Position numbers and translations under genes: made by a program. The notes beneath the pieces were generated by a model. It was given only the letters and a program-made list of their open reading frames with translations, did not search any database and was not told the DNA's origin. Positions 10,206 through 19,164 of a stretch of DNA of 64,000 nucleotides are shown here, in pieces (within the stretch, counting starts at the first letter, position 1; every line of letters starts with the position of its first letter). Source of the DNA: Alphaproteobacteria bacterium (GTDB lineage: Bacteria > Pseudomonadota > Alphaproteobacteria > Rhizobiales > Rhizobiaceae). Where the stretch lies: contig JANSYK010000004.1 of NCBI GenBank assembly GCA_024742485.1, positions 341,332 to 405,331 on the forward strand, given 5' to 3'.

Positions 10206-11114
10206 TCAGGGGGCCTGTTGAAAGGTTGCATCACCGTCCTGCGACAACTCGTGGAGACAATGATATTCCAGCGCCCTGGTCACCTCCGCCGGATCTCCCT
10301 CCAGCTCCTCCGGGGCGATCAGCTTGCCGATATTGAACTCGAATGTGTTGCTCTTCTTGTTCAGCACTTCGTGAAACACCGTCATGTCCCGCAATTCGGT
10401 CGAGTATTTTGACAGCCAGTAGAAAAGCCCTGAATTGCGCGCCGACATGTGAACGGGCAGCACGGGAAGCCCGTATTTTCGGGCAAGACCGACGGCCGAC
10501 ACTTTCCACGGGCGCTCGTTGAGGCGGCCATTGGCCCAATAGGCGATGCGCCCGGACGGAAACAGAATGGTCGCCTTGCCTTCGCGGATCGCCCTGGTTG
10601 TCAGCTGCAGGGTCTCGCGGGCCTTGAGCTTGCTCTTGTACTCTTCGCGCCACTCGACCGGGATAATCAGGTCGGCAAAGCGCGGATTGACCCGGATGGC
10701 ATCGCGATTGGCGAAGATCATCATGTCGGGCCGCCTGTTTTTCAACAGATCGAAAACCGCCACGCCGTCGGCAATTCCAGTTGGATGGTTGCTGACCATC
10801 ACGAAACCGCCACTGGCCGGGATGCGGGTTTCATTGTGAATTTTCAGCTCCAGGTTGAGCAGCTGGCTGGCATATTCCATCGCGTCATGGCCGGGCAAAT
10901 TGGCAATGGCATCGGCAAATTCGATCGCCTGGCGGTAGTGCAAAAGCACATGCAGAAATGGCCGCATGACCGGCCAAAACGGGTTCTTGACGATTTTCTG
11001 GCCACGTTCCGAAATCAGCTCATCGACAATGTGACCTGGCTGCCCCTGCGATATCAGGGCAATCCGGTCGGCAAGATCGTCCAGGCTCATCAAATGGAAA
11101 AGCTTATGGGCCAT
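10206..11114 (-). CDS. PlsC-type lysophospholipid acyltransferase family protein
   Basis: The 302-residue product has the acyltransferase motif SNHPTGIADGVAVFD, the HX5D variant of the family. A glycerophosphate-binding-like segment LFPSGRIAYWANGRLNERPW follows, then VSAVGLARKYGLPVLPVHMSA. The long N-terminal part (SLDDLADRIALISQGQPGHIV) is typical of membrane-peripheral acyltransferases of this clade, which include ornithine-lipid and hemolysin-like enzymes. It should transfer an acyl chain to a lyso-lipid at the inner membrane; the true substrate is not evident. It precedes the ATPase gene and is divergent from xerC. Confidence 0.8.
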   Translation of the reverse strand: MAHKLFHLMSLDDLADRIALISQGQPGHIVDELISERGQKIVKNPFWPVMRPFLHVLLHYRQAIEFADAIANLPGHDAMEYASQLLNLELKIHNETRIPASGGFVMVSNHPTGIADGVAVFDLLKNRRPDMMIFANRDAIRVNPRFADLIIPVEWREEYKSKLKARETLQLTTRAIREGKATILFPSGRIAYWANGRLNERPWKVSAVGLARKYGLPVLPVHMSARNSGLFYWLSKYSTELRDMTVFHEVLNKKSNTFEFNIGKLIAPEELEGDPAEVTRALEYHCLHELSQDGDATFQQAP

Positions 11115-11363
11115 CTACATTCCCCGCATGCGTGTCATGATCCTATCGCAGTCAAATGTGAACTCAAAATGACGCGGCCCGTCCGTCAACGATCTCACAA
11201 GAAATTAACAATAATATAACCGCCAAGGATCAACATGTCACAGTATTCAACGCCTGGTCACCTACCGTGTTTGAATACCGCTATCAACCTGAGAATGCCA
11301 GAACTCAGAGCAAAGGCGCACTTGTTTTGGCAACCGCGACCGAATGGCACACGGGAAACCATG

Positions 11364-12305
11364 ATGGCAGACGACGAATTCATCGTGACGGCACGGGCTG
11401 ATCTTCTACGGCAGGAAAAGGCCTGGCTGGACAATTTGTCCAACGAGAGACGACTGTCCGAAAAGACCCTCGAGGCCTATCAACGTGACCTCCGGCAGTT
11501 TCTCGGATTTCTTACCGATCACCTCGGCGGAGCACCCGGTCTGCCTGACATCGATACGCTGCGGCCTGCCGACATGAGGGCCTTTCTCGCCCGCCGCAGA
11601 CAAAAGGGCGCCGGTGCGCGAACGCTCGGCCGCAGCCTTGCCGGTATCCGCTCATTCCTGCGGTTCCTGGAAAAACGGGGCCTGGCCAATGCCGCCGGCA
11701 TCAATGTCATGCGCGCACCCAAACAACCCAAATCCCTGCCGCGTCCGCTCACGGACCACCAGGCGGTCGCCGTCACCAAAACCGACGAGCAGATGGCCAT
11801 GGAACCCTGGGTCGCGGCACGCAACGCGGCGGTCATGACCCTTCTCTATGGCTGCGGATTGCGCATATCCGAGGCGCTGGGATTGTGTCCCGAAGATCTT
11901 CCTGCCGGCACCAAATCCGTCCAGATCACCGGAAAGGGTGGCAAGACGCGACTGGTTCCGGTTCTCCCGGCTGCGCTTGAAGCCGTCTGTCACTACAAGA
12001 AACTGTGCCCCTGGCACCTGGATCCGCAGCAGCCGATGTTTCGCGGTGTGCGGGGTGGCACGCTGCAGCCGGCCATCATTCAGCGCGAGATGCAGAAACT
12101 GCGCTCCGCCCTTGGCTTGCCGGATACTGCAACCCCGCATGCCCTGCGCCATTCCTTCGCAACACATCTGCTGGCGGCCGGCGGCGATCTGCGCTCCATC
12201 CAGGAATTGCTGGGCCATGCCAGCCTGTCCACCACGCAAATCTACACCGGTGTCGATACCACCCGTCTTCTCGACGTCTATCAGAAGGCCCATCCGCGCG
12301 CGTAA
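11364..12305 (+). CDS. xerC: Tyrosine recombinase XerC
   Basis: This site-specific recombinase resolves chromosome dimers at dif with XerD and FtsK. From MADDEFIVTARADLLRQEK the protein has the N-terminal SAM-like core-binding domain (TLEAYQRDLRQFLGFL). The catalytic residues are visible: Arg in YGCGLRISEALGL, Lys in KGGKTRLVPV, HALRHSFATHLL, and the Tyr region LLGHASLSTTQIYTGVD. The frame is open from 11235, but similarity of the N-terminus favours the paired ATGs at 11361/11364. Its position among housekeeping genes, with no flanking integration signs, makes it the cellular enzyme and not a phage integrase. Confidence 0.92.
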   Translation: MADDEFIVTARADLLRQEKAWLDNLSNERRLSEKTLEAYQRDLRQFLGFLTDHLGGAPGLPDIDTLRPADMRAFLARRRQKGAGARTLGRSLAGIRSFLRFLEKRGLANAAGINVMRAPKQPKSLPRPLTDHQAVAVTKTDEQMAMEPWVAARNAAVMTLLYGCGLRISEALGLCPEDLPAGTKSVQITGKGGKTRLVPVLPAALEAVCHYKKLCPWHLDPQQPMFRGVRGGTLQPAIIQREMQKLRSALGLPDTATPHALRHSFATHLLAAGGDLRSIQELLGHASLSTTQIYTGVDTTRLLDVYQKAHPRA

Positions 12306-12435
12306 TGGTGTCAATCCGGCGTTCAGCCTTTGTTAACCGCATCGGTTTTCATCCTGTATTTGCGCCCTTTATTAACGAATTGGCGCGCAATGAGGGCCTA
12401 TTCTGCCCCAACGCAACAATGGAACGCCGAAGCTG

Positions 12436-13515
12436 ATGTTTCACCCTCTGGCCACCTTTCACAAATTTCATTCAATACGCACGGGCTGGGCGCTGGGAAC
12501 CATCGCGCTTCTGCACATCATCTTCGCGCTGACCTTCCTGATCGTACTGGTCCTGGCCAGCACGCGGGCCGAGGCAGCGCAGGACGCCTGCCGGGGCGAT
12601 AACCTGCTTGAAAAACTGGCCGTGGACTCCCCTGCAGAGCTCGAGCAGCTCCGTCAGGCGGCGAACAATATCCCCAACGGCGAGAGCCTGTTGTGGCGCA
12701 TCGAGGGCGAAGGTCTGACACCCTCGTGGCTCTACGGCACCATGCATGTCACCGATCCACGGGTTCTGGAGATGAGCGACGCCGCGCGCGCCGGTTTTGG
12801 CGCTGCACAGACCGTGGTCCTCGAATCAGCGGAACTGGGCGATCTCGGCAAGGCTCAAGCCGCGTTGATGACCAATCCGGAACTGACCATGCTGACCGAC
12901 GGGTCGACCCTGCAATCGCTGCTTGAGGGCGATGATCTGAGGCGTGTTGAGGCCGCCCTTGATGAACGCAACGTCCCGATGGTTCTCGTTTCGCGCATGA
13001 AGCCGTGGATGGTATTCAGCATCATTGCGGCGCCCAGTTGCGAACTGGAGCGCCGTGGAAAAGGCGTGCCCTTTCTGGACAAGAAACTGGCCGACGACGC
13101 GATCGCCGGCGGCAAGACACTCAAGGGGCTGGAGACCCTTGCCGAACAGATGTCGATCCTGACCAACCTGCCGATCGATCTGCAGGTCCGGCTGCTGGCC
13201 GAAACCGCGGCGCTCGGCGACACTCTCGACGACATGATGGCCACGATGACGGATCTGTATCTGGCCGGTCAGATCAACATGATCATGCCGCTGATCGAAT
13301 TCGGCGCAAGGGAATCCGGCGGCGATCACGGCGCCTATGCGCAATTCGAAAGAGACATGGTGGAGACCCGCAACCGGAACATGGCCGAGCGTCTCCAACC
13401 AATGTTGCAGGACGGCAATGCCTTTGTCGCCGTTGGAGCGCTTCACCTGCCGGGCGAGGATGGCCTGGTGCAGCTCCTGCGCGAGCGCGGATACAGGGTC
13501 ACACCCGCCAGCTGA
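12436..13515 (+). CDS. TraB/GumN family protein
   Basis: The 359-residue product has an N-terminal hydrophobic segment (IALLHIIFALTFLIVLVL) followed by AEA, so it is exported or membrane anchored. Family hallmarks are SWLYGTMHVTDPRVL near the N-terminus and GNAFVAVGALHLPGEDGL near the end, the paired GTxH / GxxHLPG motifs of TraB/GumN proteins. These resemble metal-dependent proteases (the TIKI relationship), but activity in bacteria is poorly known. The stop codon TGA coincides with the first base of the palindromic element that follows. Confidence 0.85.
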   Translation: MFHPLATFHKFHSIRTGWALGTIALLHIIFALTFLIVLVLASTRAEAAQDACRGDNLLEKLAVDSPAELEQLRQAANNIPNGESLLWRIEGEGLTPSWLYGTMHVTDPRVLEMSDAARAGFGAAQTVVLESAELGDLGKAQAALMTNPELTMLTDGSTLQSLLEGDDLRRVEAALDERNVPMVLVSRMKPWMVFSIIAAPSCELERRGKGVPFLDKKLADDAIAGGKTLKGLETLAEQMSILTNLPIDLQVRLLAETAALGDTLDDMMATMTDLYLAGQINMIMPLIEFGARESGGDHGAYAQFERDMVETRNRNMAERLQPMLQDGNAFVAVGALHLPGEDGLVQLLRERGYRVTPAS

Positions 13516-13843
13516 TACCAACGGCCCTCAATATTGATCCATTTCATGCCCCATAGCTGTTTGTCCGGGTAGGCGCGTTACGGCGTGCGATGCAGCGCAT
13601 CGGACGGCGTGGCGCAACGCACCCGACGAACAGCTGTGGGGCACCTGCCGCATGGTCCAGAAGGCTGGACCATGCACAGATGTTCAATTCAAAGCGTCTT
13701 GGCGCTTTGAGGCCGGGCGTCTTTGGCTGCCGGACAGCGTTGTGTTCCCCTTGGAGTGCGCTGCACTCCGGCCCGAAACACGCCTTGCCGGTCAACCAGT
13801 TCCACTGCGGTGAAATGGGTCAATATTGAGGGCCGTTGGTATG
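13515..13843. mobile_element. 329-bp palindromic element with 32-bp terminal inverted repeats
   Basis: The left end at 13515-13546 (starting ATACCAACGGCCCTCAATAT) and the right end at 13812-13843 are inverted copies matching at 31 of 32 positions. Inside are further palindromes: an inner inverted repeat at 13547-13570 with 13621-13643, a perfect 10-bp hairpin at 13651-13674, CAAAGCG/CGCTTTG at 13690-13709, and GGAGTGC/GCACTCC at 13753-13769. There is no open frame of note. It looks like a MITE-like or rhizobial intergenic palindromic element. It lies exactly at the stop codon of the TraB gene and upstream of a GNAT gene. No target duplication is obvious. Confidence 0.7.
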
Positions 13844-13882
13844 ACAGTCGCCAGGACATGGCGACCGTGCTAGACGAATCGA

Positions 13883-14650
13883 ATGTATCAATTCGAGCCG
13901 GTCAAAACGCCACCGGGCGACATGAGAAACGCCTATCTCGACGGATTGAGCGAACACCAGGAATGTTTTCTTGAGCAGCTTGTGCATGAAGCCACGGCCT
14001 GGTGCGTTCCCGATCGAGCCTATGTGATGGTCCATGGCTCGCAAATTGTCGAGTTCTTCGTCGCGCCTGCCTGTATCAACGATGCTGCGGCAGTTTTCGA
14101 TGCCGCCCGAATTGCAACCAGCGCGAAAATCGCCCTGTGCAAATCATTCGATGCGCAAATGCTAGGACCGGCACTTGCGCGTCCCGCGCGGGTCACTGCG
14201 ACGGGCATACTGTTCAGATCATTTTCCAACATCCCGTTCGAACAGGATTCAGATCTCGGTTTCCGAATGGCCGGATTGAACGATACCGCTGCAGTCGCAG
14301 CCTGCAATGATGACGGTTTCTTCGAAGGTAGGGACGAGATCGAACGCCGCGTGGAAGCCGGAACCCTTCATCTGCTGGAGCGCCAGGGAGAGCTTGTTGG
14401 CTGTGGGACACAGACCCGTGTCAATTCCGGTCGGCCAGCCGTCGACCTGGGTATGCTCGTTGCCCGCCCGGAACGCGGAAGGGGCTATGGGTCGCGCATC
14501 ATCGCCCATATGAAAACCCGTGTTCTTGAACAGGGTCTTGCGCCGGTTTGCGGATGCGCGGCACGCAACCACGCGTCCCACCATGCCCTGGTAAAGGCCG
14601 GTTTTCATGGCGACCATCGTCTATTGAAGATCGAATTTGAAACGGGCTGA
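13883..14650 (+). CDS. GNAT family N-acetyltransferase, two-domain
   Basis: The 255-residue product has a C-terminal GNAT fold with the acetyl-CoA loop ERGRGYGSRIIAHM and a typical last strand pair (APVCGCAARNHASHHALVKAGF). The N-terminal half (FFVAPACINDAAAVFDAARI) may be a degenerate GNAT-like or substrate domain. The acceptor is unknown. The upstream region holds the palindromic element, so its promoter may lie inside or at the end of that element. The gene is convergent with the GntR regulator with only 7 bp between them. Confidence 0.75.
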   Translation: MYQFEPVKTPPGDMRNAYLDGLSEHQECFLEQLVHEATAWCVPDRAYVMVHGSQIVEFFVAPACINDAAAVFDAARIATSAKIALCKSFDAQMLGPALARPARVTATGILFRSFSNIPFEQDSDLGFRMAGLNDTAAVAACNDDGFFEGRDEIERRVEAGTLHLLERQGELVGCGTQTRVNSGRPAVDLGMLVARPERGRGYGSRIIAHMKTRVLEQGLAPVCGCAARNHASHHALVKAGFHGDHRLLKIEFETG

Positions 14651-14657
14651 TCGTCTG

Positions 14658-15401
14658 TCAGGATTTTTGGGTCGGGCTCGTGAACCGCGAAACCACTTTG
14701 ACATTGCGGGCAGCACAGACGGACGAAACGGTCATATGGGGAGCGCTGTCCGGCGATGTGGCGTAGTCGCGTTCGATCACCAGCGCTGGACCGCCAGCCT
14801 CTTCGCCAAGCGCAGCAGCGGCCTCAGCCGACAGGGCGTCGGCTGACACGGTCTGGGTTACAGAGCCGATATCATAACCGAATTGTTCGCTGATGATTTC
14901 CGCCGCCGAACGGGCCTGGGTGCTGAACGCCTCGATAGCCGTCTCGAACAACGCATCCATGAAGAAAGTCAGAAAGGCGATCGGCTTGGAGCCCGGCTCG
15001 ACGCCGTGACGAATCATCTTGACCTTGAGCAGTCGGCGACCGGGCGCACATTCGAATTTGCGCGCCAGCACGTCATCCGCGTCGACAAATTCCTGGCTGA
15101 CCAGTTCCCGGCGGGTTTCCTGGGCAAAGGCAACCAGTTCGCTGATCGATTGTATTCTTTCGACAAATCCGGACGCTGGCCGATCCGTGATCACCCGTGA
15201 TCCCTGACCCTGTCTGGATGCTGCAATGCCGCGGCTCTTGAGGTTCTGAACCGCATTGCGCACCGTGTGCCGGCTGACACCATAGGCCCGCATCAGCTCG
15301 CTCTCGGTAGGCAGAAGGCTGCCGACGGGAATGTTACCGGCCTGAATTTCACGCAACAGCTGATCGGCGATCAGGCTGTATTTGGGCACGGTCCGCGACA
15401 T
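14658..15401 (-). CDS. GntR/HutC-type transcriptional regulator of the C5-acid operon
   Basis: The 247-residue product begins MSRTVPKYSLIADQLLREI. It has an N-terminal winged helix (LPTESELMRAYGVSRHTVRNA) and a C-terminal UTRA effector domain (RRLLKVKMIRHGVEPGSKPI onward), so it is of the HutC subfamily. It is the last gene of a tight operon, 4 bp after the CoA-transferase stop, and probably controls that operon and the divergent TRAP transporter in response to the imported acid or its CoA ester. The longer frame to 15581 was rejected because it overlaps the upstream gene. Confidence 0.88.
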   Translation of the reverse strand: MSRTVPKYSLIADQLLREIQAGNIPVGSLLPTESELMRAYGVSRHTVRNAVQNLKSRGIAASRQGQGSRVITDRPASGFVERIQSISELVAFAQETRRELVSQEFVDADDVLARKFECAPGRRLLKVKMIRHGVEPGSKPIAFLTFFMDALFETAIEAFSTQARSAAEIISEQFGYDIGSVTQTVSADALSAEAAAALGEEAGGPALVIERDYATSPDSAPHMTVSSVCAARNVKVVSRFTSPTQKS

Positions 15402-15405
15402 TCGA

Positions 15406-16605
15406 TCAGATGATCCCTTTTTCCTCCAACGCTTGAATTTCCATGTCAGAGTAGCCGGCCAAAAGCAACAGGTGCCGGGTATCGGCGCCGGATACAGGGC
15501 AGGCCGCATCCGATCCATCGCCACCTGTCTGGATGGGATTGGCAAGCAGGTCGAACCCCTCACCGGACGGCAGGCTGACACTGCTCAGCATGCCCGACGA
15601 CTTCACCGACGGATCGAGAAGCGCTTCCCGCGGTGTGCGCACCGGCGCCGATGGAACCTGACCGGCAAAGATATCCAGCCATGCAGCCGTCGTCCTGGTC
15701 GACAGCGCCTCATCCAGGATCGTCGTCAGCATATCCCGGTGCTCAAGCCTTTCCTCAAAGGTCCTGAAGCGTGATTCGGATGCCAGATCCGGGCGGTCGA
15801 TCATCCGGCAAAGCCCCTGCCAGAATTTCTCCTTGTTGCACATGATGTAGATCCAGCCATCGGCGGTCCGGTAGAGCTGGCAGGGCACCAGGGACGCGTG
15901 GGCCGAGCGCGCCGCGCGAGATGGTTCATAGTCGCTGTTGAGCGTCCAGGCCGCCAGATAGCTCATATTGAAAAGCGCGGTGTCATAAAGATTGACATCG
16001 ATATTCCGCCCCTGACCCGTTGCACGGGCAGCCAGGACACCCGAAACGAGACCAAGCGCCAGATAGGTGCCGGCCATGAAATCGACGACCGACAGACCCA
16101 TGCGGGTCGGCGGCGTATCCGGTTCGCCGGACATGTGAAAGTAACCGGCCTCGGCCTGCATCAGGAAGTCATATCCCGGCCAATCGCGTCTCGGCCCATC
16201 CCGGCCATAGGCCGAGCAATGACCGCATACAATTGCCGGGTTGACGTCCTTCAACTGGTCATAGGTGATGCCGAGCTTTTCCGGGACATCGCCGCGCAGA
16301 TTGTTGGCCACGGCATCGACCGAGGTGACAAGCCGGTGGAGAACATCCCGGCCCTCCGCTCTGGAAAGGTCGAGCGACAGGCTCTTCTTGTTTCGATTGA
16401 CCGCCTGAAAGAACAGGCTGCCCTCATCCCCTTGCGCTCCATCGGCAAAATGCGGTCCGAGTGCGCGCGCATAATCTCCACCGGTGCGGTGGTTTTCAAT
16501 CTTGATGACCTGCGCCCCCAGATCCGCCAGATGCTGGGTGCCGAACGGCCCCGCACCATATTGTTCGACGGCAAGGACGTTCATGCCCGAAAGCGGCCGC
16601 TGCAT
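15406..16605 (-). CDS. CaiB/BaiF family (class III) CoA-transferase, candidate itaconate CoA-transferase
   Basis: The 399-residue product begins MQRPLSGMNVLAVEQYGAG. It shows the family's GPFGTQHLADLGAQVIKIE, the catalytic Asp region (GYDFLMQAEAGYFHMSG) and GQGRNIDVNLYDTALFNM. Class III enzymes swap CoA between carboxylic acids. The start was chosen one base after the MaoC stop. With a MaoC hydratase and a CitE-like lyase in the same operon, the best match is activation of itaconate, mesaconate or a similar C5 acid using succinyl-CoA. The substrate is inference from gene context. Confidence 0.8.
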   Translation of the reverse strand: MQRPLSGMNVLAVEQYGAGPFGTQHLADLGAQVIKIENHRTGGDYARALGPHFADGAQGDEGSLFFQAVNRNKKSLSLDLSRAEGRDVLHRLVTSVDAVANNLRGDVPEKLGITYDQLKDVNPAIVCGHCSAYGRDGPRRDWPGYDFLMQAEAGYFHMSGEPDTPPTRMGLSVVDFMAGTYLALGLVSGVLAARATGQGRNIDVNLYDTALFNMSYLAAWTLNSDYEPSRAARSAHASLVPCQLYRTADGWIYIMCNKEKFWQGLCRMIDRPDLASESRFRTFEERLEHRDMLTTILDEALSTRTTAAWLDIFAGQVPSAPVRTPREALLDPSVKSSGMLSSVSLPSGEGFDLLANPIQTGGDGSDAACPVSGADTRHLLLLAGYSDMEIQALEEKGII

Positions 16606-16606
16606 G

Positions 16607-17143
16607 TCAGGGCATCCTCTTTCGCAGATCGTCGACCACCGAATGTCCGCGCATTGTGGCAAGAAAAGACCGGGTGATGTGCATCACATAGTCACCATTC
16701 TGGTTCTTCCCCGAATGGCGCGCCTTGACCACGCCGGCGTTCGGACGCGATTTCGACGGTCGCTTCTCCAGGATTTCGGTTTCCGAATAGAGCGTGTCGC
16801 CGACAAAAACCGGGGCCGGGATTTCCACCCCGTCAAATCCCAGATTGGCGATCGCCTTCTGGCTGGTGGATGTCACGCACATGCCGGCCACGATGGCCAG
16901 CGTCAGCGTCGAGTTGACCAGCGGTTTTCCGAATTCCGACATCCGCGCATAGTTCTCGTCGAAATGCAGTGGATGGGTGTTCATCGTCAGATTGGTGAAC
17001 CAGATATTGTCGGTTTCGGTCACTGTGCGGCCCGGCCAGTGTTCGTAGATATCGCCGGGTTCGAAATCTTCGAAATAGAGTCCCGGATCTTCCCGAAACC
17101 GCTGACCATCAACATGGGTCAGACCGTTCAATTGACGTGTCAT
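16607..17143 (-). CDS. MaoC-like hydratase, candidate itaconyl/mesaconyl-CoA hydratase
   Basis: The 178-residue hot-dog fold protein shows the MaoC pattern LYFEDFEPGDIYEHWPGRTV and the segment NTHPLHFDENYARMSEFG carrying the catalytic Asp/His pair region, then GDTLYSETEILEKRPSKSR. It should hydrate an unsaturated C5 acyl-CoA to citramalyl-CoA or a relative. Its ATG overlaps the stop of the upstream lyase gene by four bases (ATGA) and its stop lies one base before the CoA-transferase start, so the enzymes are made together. Confidence 0.82.
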   Translation of the reverse strand: MTRQLNGLTHVDGQRFREDPGLYFEDFEPGDIYEHWPGRTVTETDNIWFTNLTMNTHPLHFDENYARMSEFGKPLVNSTLTLAIVAGMCVTSTSQKAIANLGFDGVEIPAPVFVGDTLYSETEILEKRPSKSRPNAGVVKARHSGKNQNGDYVMHITRSFLATMRGHSVVDDLRKRMP

Positions 17144-17979
17144 TGTGTACTCCTTTTCTGTGTGGCGATGATCCGGCGCGCGCGCTCCAGAACCGGTGCG
17201 TCGACCATTTTTCCGCGAAACGAGAAGGCACCGCCGCCGGCTTTGTCATAGGCCGCAATCATTGCCAGCGCCGTTTCGATTTCCGCCTCGGTCGGTGAAA
17301 GGACCAAATGAATCGGCTCGATCTGATCGGGATGAATGGCGATCTTGCCGGAAAATCCCATTGATTTCACCAGCCGCGTCTCATTCAAAAGTCCCTCGAT
17401 GTCCTTGTATTGCAGCCAAACGCCATCAAGCGCGGGCAGTCCCGCTGCAGCAGCAGCGTTGACGATTCGTCCGCGCGCCCAGGCAAGGGACGCTGCATCC
17501 ATGTCACCACCGGTTTCGGCCATATGATCCGCCGAACCATAGCCAATGGCTGAACCGGCCGGCGCAGCCTGCGCGATGTCATGGGCATTTTCGACACCGA
17601 GCGCGGTTTCCACCGTGATGAGGAGGGTCGGAACCGGTCCCCGGCTGGCGGCGAGTTCGGTGATCTGTCGAATTTGTATGGGTGCCTCGACCTTCGGCAA
17701 GATCAACAGATCGGGCCAAAGGGGCCAATCCAGCATCGACGCCATATCCTTGATACCCGCAGGCGTTGACAGGGCGTTGATACGAAGGCCGAGATGGTGA
17801 GCATGGCCGTCAAACCGGCGCGCCGCATAGTCCTCAAGTTCTTGCCTTGATTGGCTTTTTTCCGACGGCGGTACTCCATCTTCAAGATCCACGGCAACCC
17901 AGTCCGGAGACGCGGCAAATGCCCTCGGCAACCGGTCCAGTTTGGTGGCAGGCGTAAACAGGATGCTTCGGAATGGCAC
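17140..17979 (-). CDS. CitE-like HpcH/HpaI lyase, candidate citramalyl-CoA lyase
   Basis: The 279-residue TIM-barrel lyase begins at a GTG codon (PFRSILFTPATKLDRLPR follows). It carries the metal and substrate residues of CitE-like enzymes: DWVAVDLEDGVPPSEK, an Arg in LRINALS, VETALGVENAHDIA, GSADHMAETGGDMD and GFSGKIAIHPDQIEPIH. The family cleaves malyl-, citramalyl- or methylmalyl-CoA. In this operon, splitting of citramalyl-CoA to acetyl-CoA and pyruvate is the likely role. It is the first gene of the operon, divergent from the TRAP genes. Confidence 0.82.
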   Translation of the reverse strand: MPFRSILFTPATKLDRLPRAFAASPDWVAVDLEDGVPPSEKSQSRQELEDYAARRFDGHAHHLGLRINALSTPAGIKDMASMLDWPLWPDLLILPKVEAPIQIRQITELAASRGPVPTLLITVETALGVENAHDIAQAAPAGSAIGYGSADHMAETGGDMDAASLAWARGRIVNAAAAAGLPALDGVWLQYKDIEGLLNETRLVKSMGFSGKIAIHPDQIEPIHLVLSPTEAEIETALAMIAAYDKAGGGAFSFRGKMVDAPVLERARRIIATQKRSTQ

Positions 17980-17999
17980 GATCGCGGATCAACTTTCTT

Positions 18000-18027
18000 A
18001 AATTTATTAGGTTGTCCGTATAAATTT
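18000..18027. promoter_or_regulatory. Inverted repeat in divergent promoter region, possible GntR operator
   Basis: AAATTTAT (18000-18007) and ATAAATTT (18020-18027) form an 8-bp inverted repeat with a 12-bp spacer in the AT-rich gap between the catabolic operon and the TRAP genes. A possible plus-strand promoter overlaps it: TTGTCC at 18012-18017, 17 bp, then TATGGT at 18035-18040. The overlap fits repression by the GntR regulator encoded in the operon; that link is inference. Confidence 0.4.
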
Positions 18028-18103
18028 TATGGTTTATGGTCCGATGTCAAGGGGGGCTGAACGACTTCCCGAATACGACCACCAACCGACTGGGAGGATA
18101 TCG

Positions 18104-19111
18104 ATGAAACCGCTTCTTGCACTCGCCATGGCCGCTGCCCTGACACTCGGGGTGTCATCGGCCGTCAAAGCCGAGGAAATACCGTTCCGCATCACGCTGA
18201 ACACCGGGCCGAACCATGTGCGCAACATCGCATTGGAGGACTTCGTGACCAAGCTGTCGGAGCGCACCAAGGGACAGTTGGATGTTCAGGTGTTCCCGTC
18301 CGCACAGCTCTACAAGGGACCGGATGTGCCCAAGGCGCTTGCCCAGGGTGCGGTTGAAATGGGTGTGCCGATCATTCTCTATCTCAGCCGCACCGTTCCC
18401 AATGCCGGATTGCTGGATCTGCCGATGTTCTACGGACGGTCTGCTGACGAGGTCCACGCCGTTATGGACGGCCCAGTCGGCGATGAACTGAATGCCGAAA
18501 TCGAGAAGAAGCTGAATGTCAAGATTCTCGGAAAATACCTGGATCTCGGCCACGGTTCGATCTTCACAACCGAAGAGCCTGCAACATCGCTGGCCGCATT
18601 GGATGGTCTCAAACTGCGGGTCCCGGGCAGCCCCGCGGCCAAAATCCGCTACGATGGATTGGGCGTGCAATCCGTTTCCATCAGCTTTTCCGATGTGCCG
18701 ATTGCCCTGGCGCAAAACACTGTGGATGGGTTGATGACGACCCATGAAACCGTGCGCAGCGCCAAGCTCTGGGAGTCCGGGCTCAAACATGCCATCGACA
18801 CGCAGGAGGCGTTTCTTCAATATGTGCCGATGATCGGCAAACCGACCTGGGACAAGCTTGGGCCGGAGCTTCAGCAAGTCGTCACCGACACCTGGGCACA
18901 AACGGTTGACGGCGCAAGAGCACTGGCGGCCGAGCGTCAGGCCAGCGCCCGCCAGGAGGCGGTTGAAAACGGCATAAATGTTGTCCAGGCAACGGATGAC
19001 GAGTTGGCGGCGTTTCGCACCAAATTGATGGCGCAACAGGACAGCATCGTTGAAACGACCCGCATGAGCCCGGACTTCGTTGAGAAAGCAGCAACGGCGC
19101 TCGGTAACTGA
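18104..19111 (+). CDS. TRAP transporter substrate-binding protein (DctP family)
   Basis: The 335-residue periplasmic protein has a signal peptide MKPLLALAMAAALTLGVSS with an AEE junction. The mature part shows the DctP pattern: FRITLNTGPNHVRNIALEDF, LDVQVFPSAQLYKGPDVPKA, GLKLRVPGSPAAKIRYDGLG (with the Arg that salt-bridges substrate carboxylates), and VDGLMTTHETVRSAKLWE. GGGAGG before the ATG supports the start. It would capture the dicarboxylate used by the divergent operon and pass it to the DctQM membrane complex that follows. Confidence 0.9.
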   Translation: MKPLLALAMAAALTLGVSSAVKAEEIPFRITLNTGPNHVRNIALEDFVTKLSERTKGQLDVQVFPSAQLYKGPDVPKALAQGAVEMGVPIILYLSRTVPNAGLLDLPMFYGRSADEVHAVMDGPVGDELNAEIEKKLNVKILGKYLDLGHGSIFTTEEPATSLAALDGLKLRVPGSPAAKIRYDGLGVQSVSISFSDVPIALAQNTVDGLMTTHETVRSAKLWESGLKHAIDTQEAFLQYVPMIGKPTWDKLGPELQQVVTDTWAQTVDGARALAAERQASARQEAVENGINVVQATDDELAAFRTKLMAQQDSIVETTRMSPDFVEKAATALGN

Positions 19112-19164
19112 TCAGGCAGCGGCGGCTTGTGCCCGCCGCTGCCTTCGATGGCGGGGAACAGGCA

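Noticed and set aside
11364..12305. Integrase of a mobile island
   Set aside because: The tyrosine recombinase matches XerC, lies among core genes, and has no att repeats or cargo nearby.
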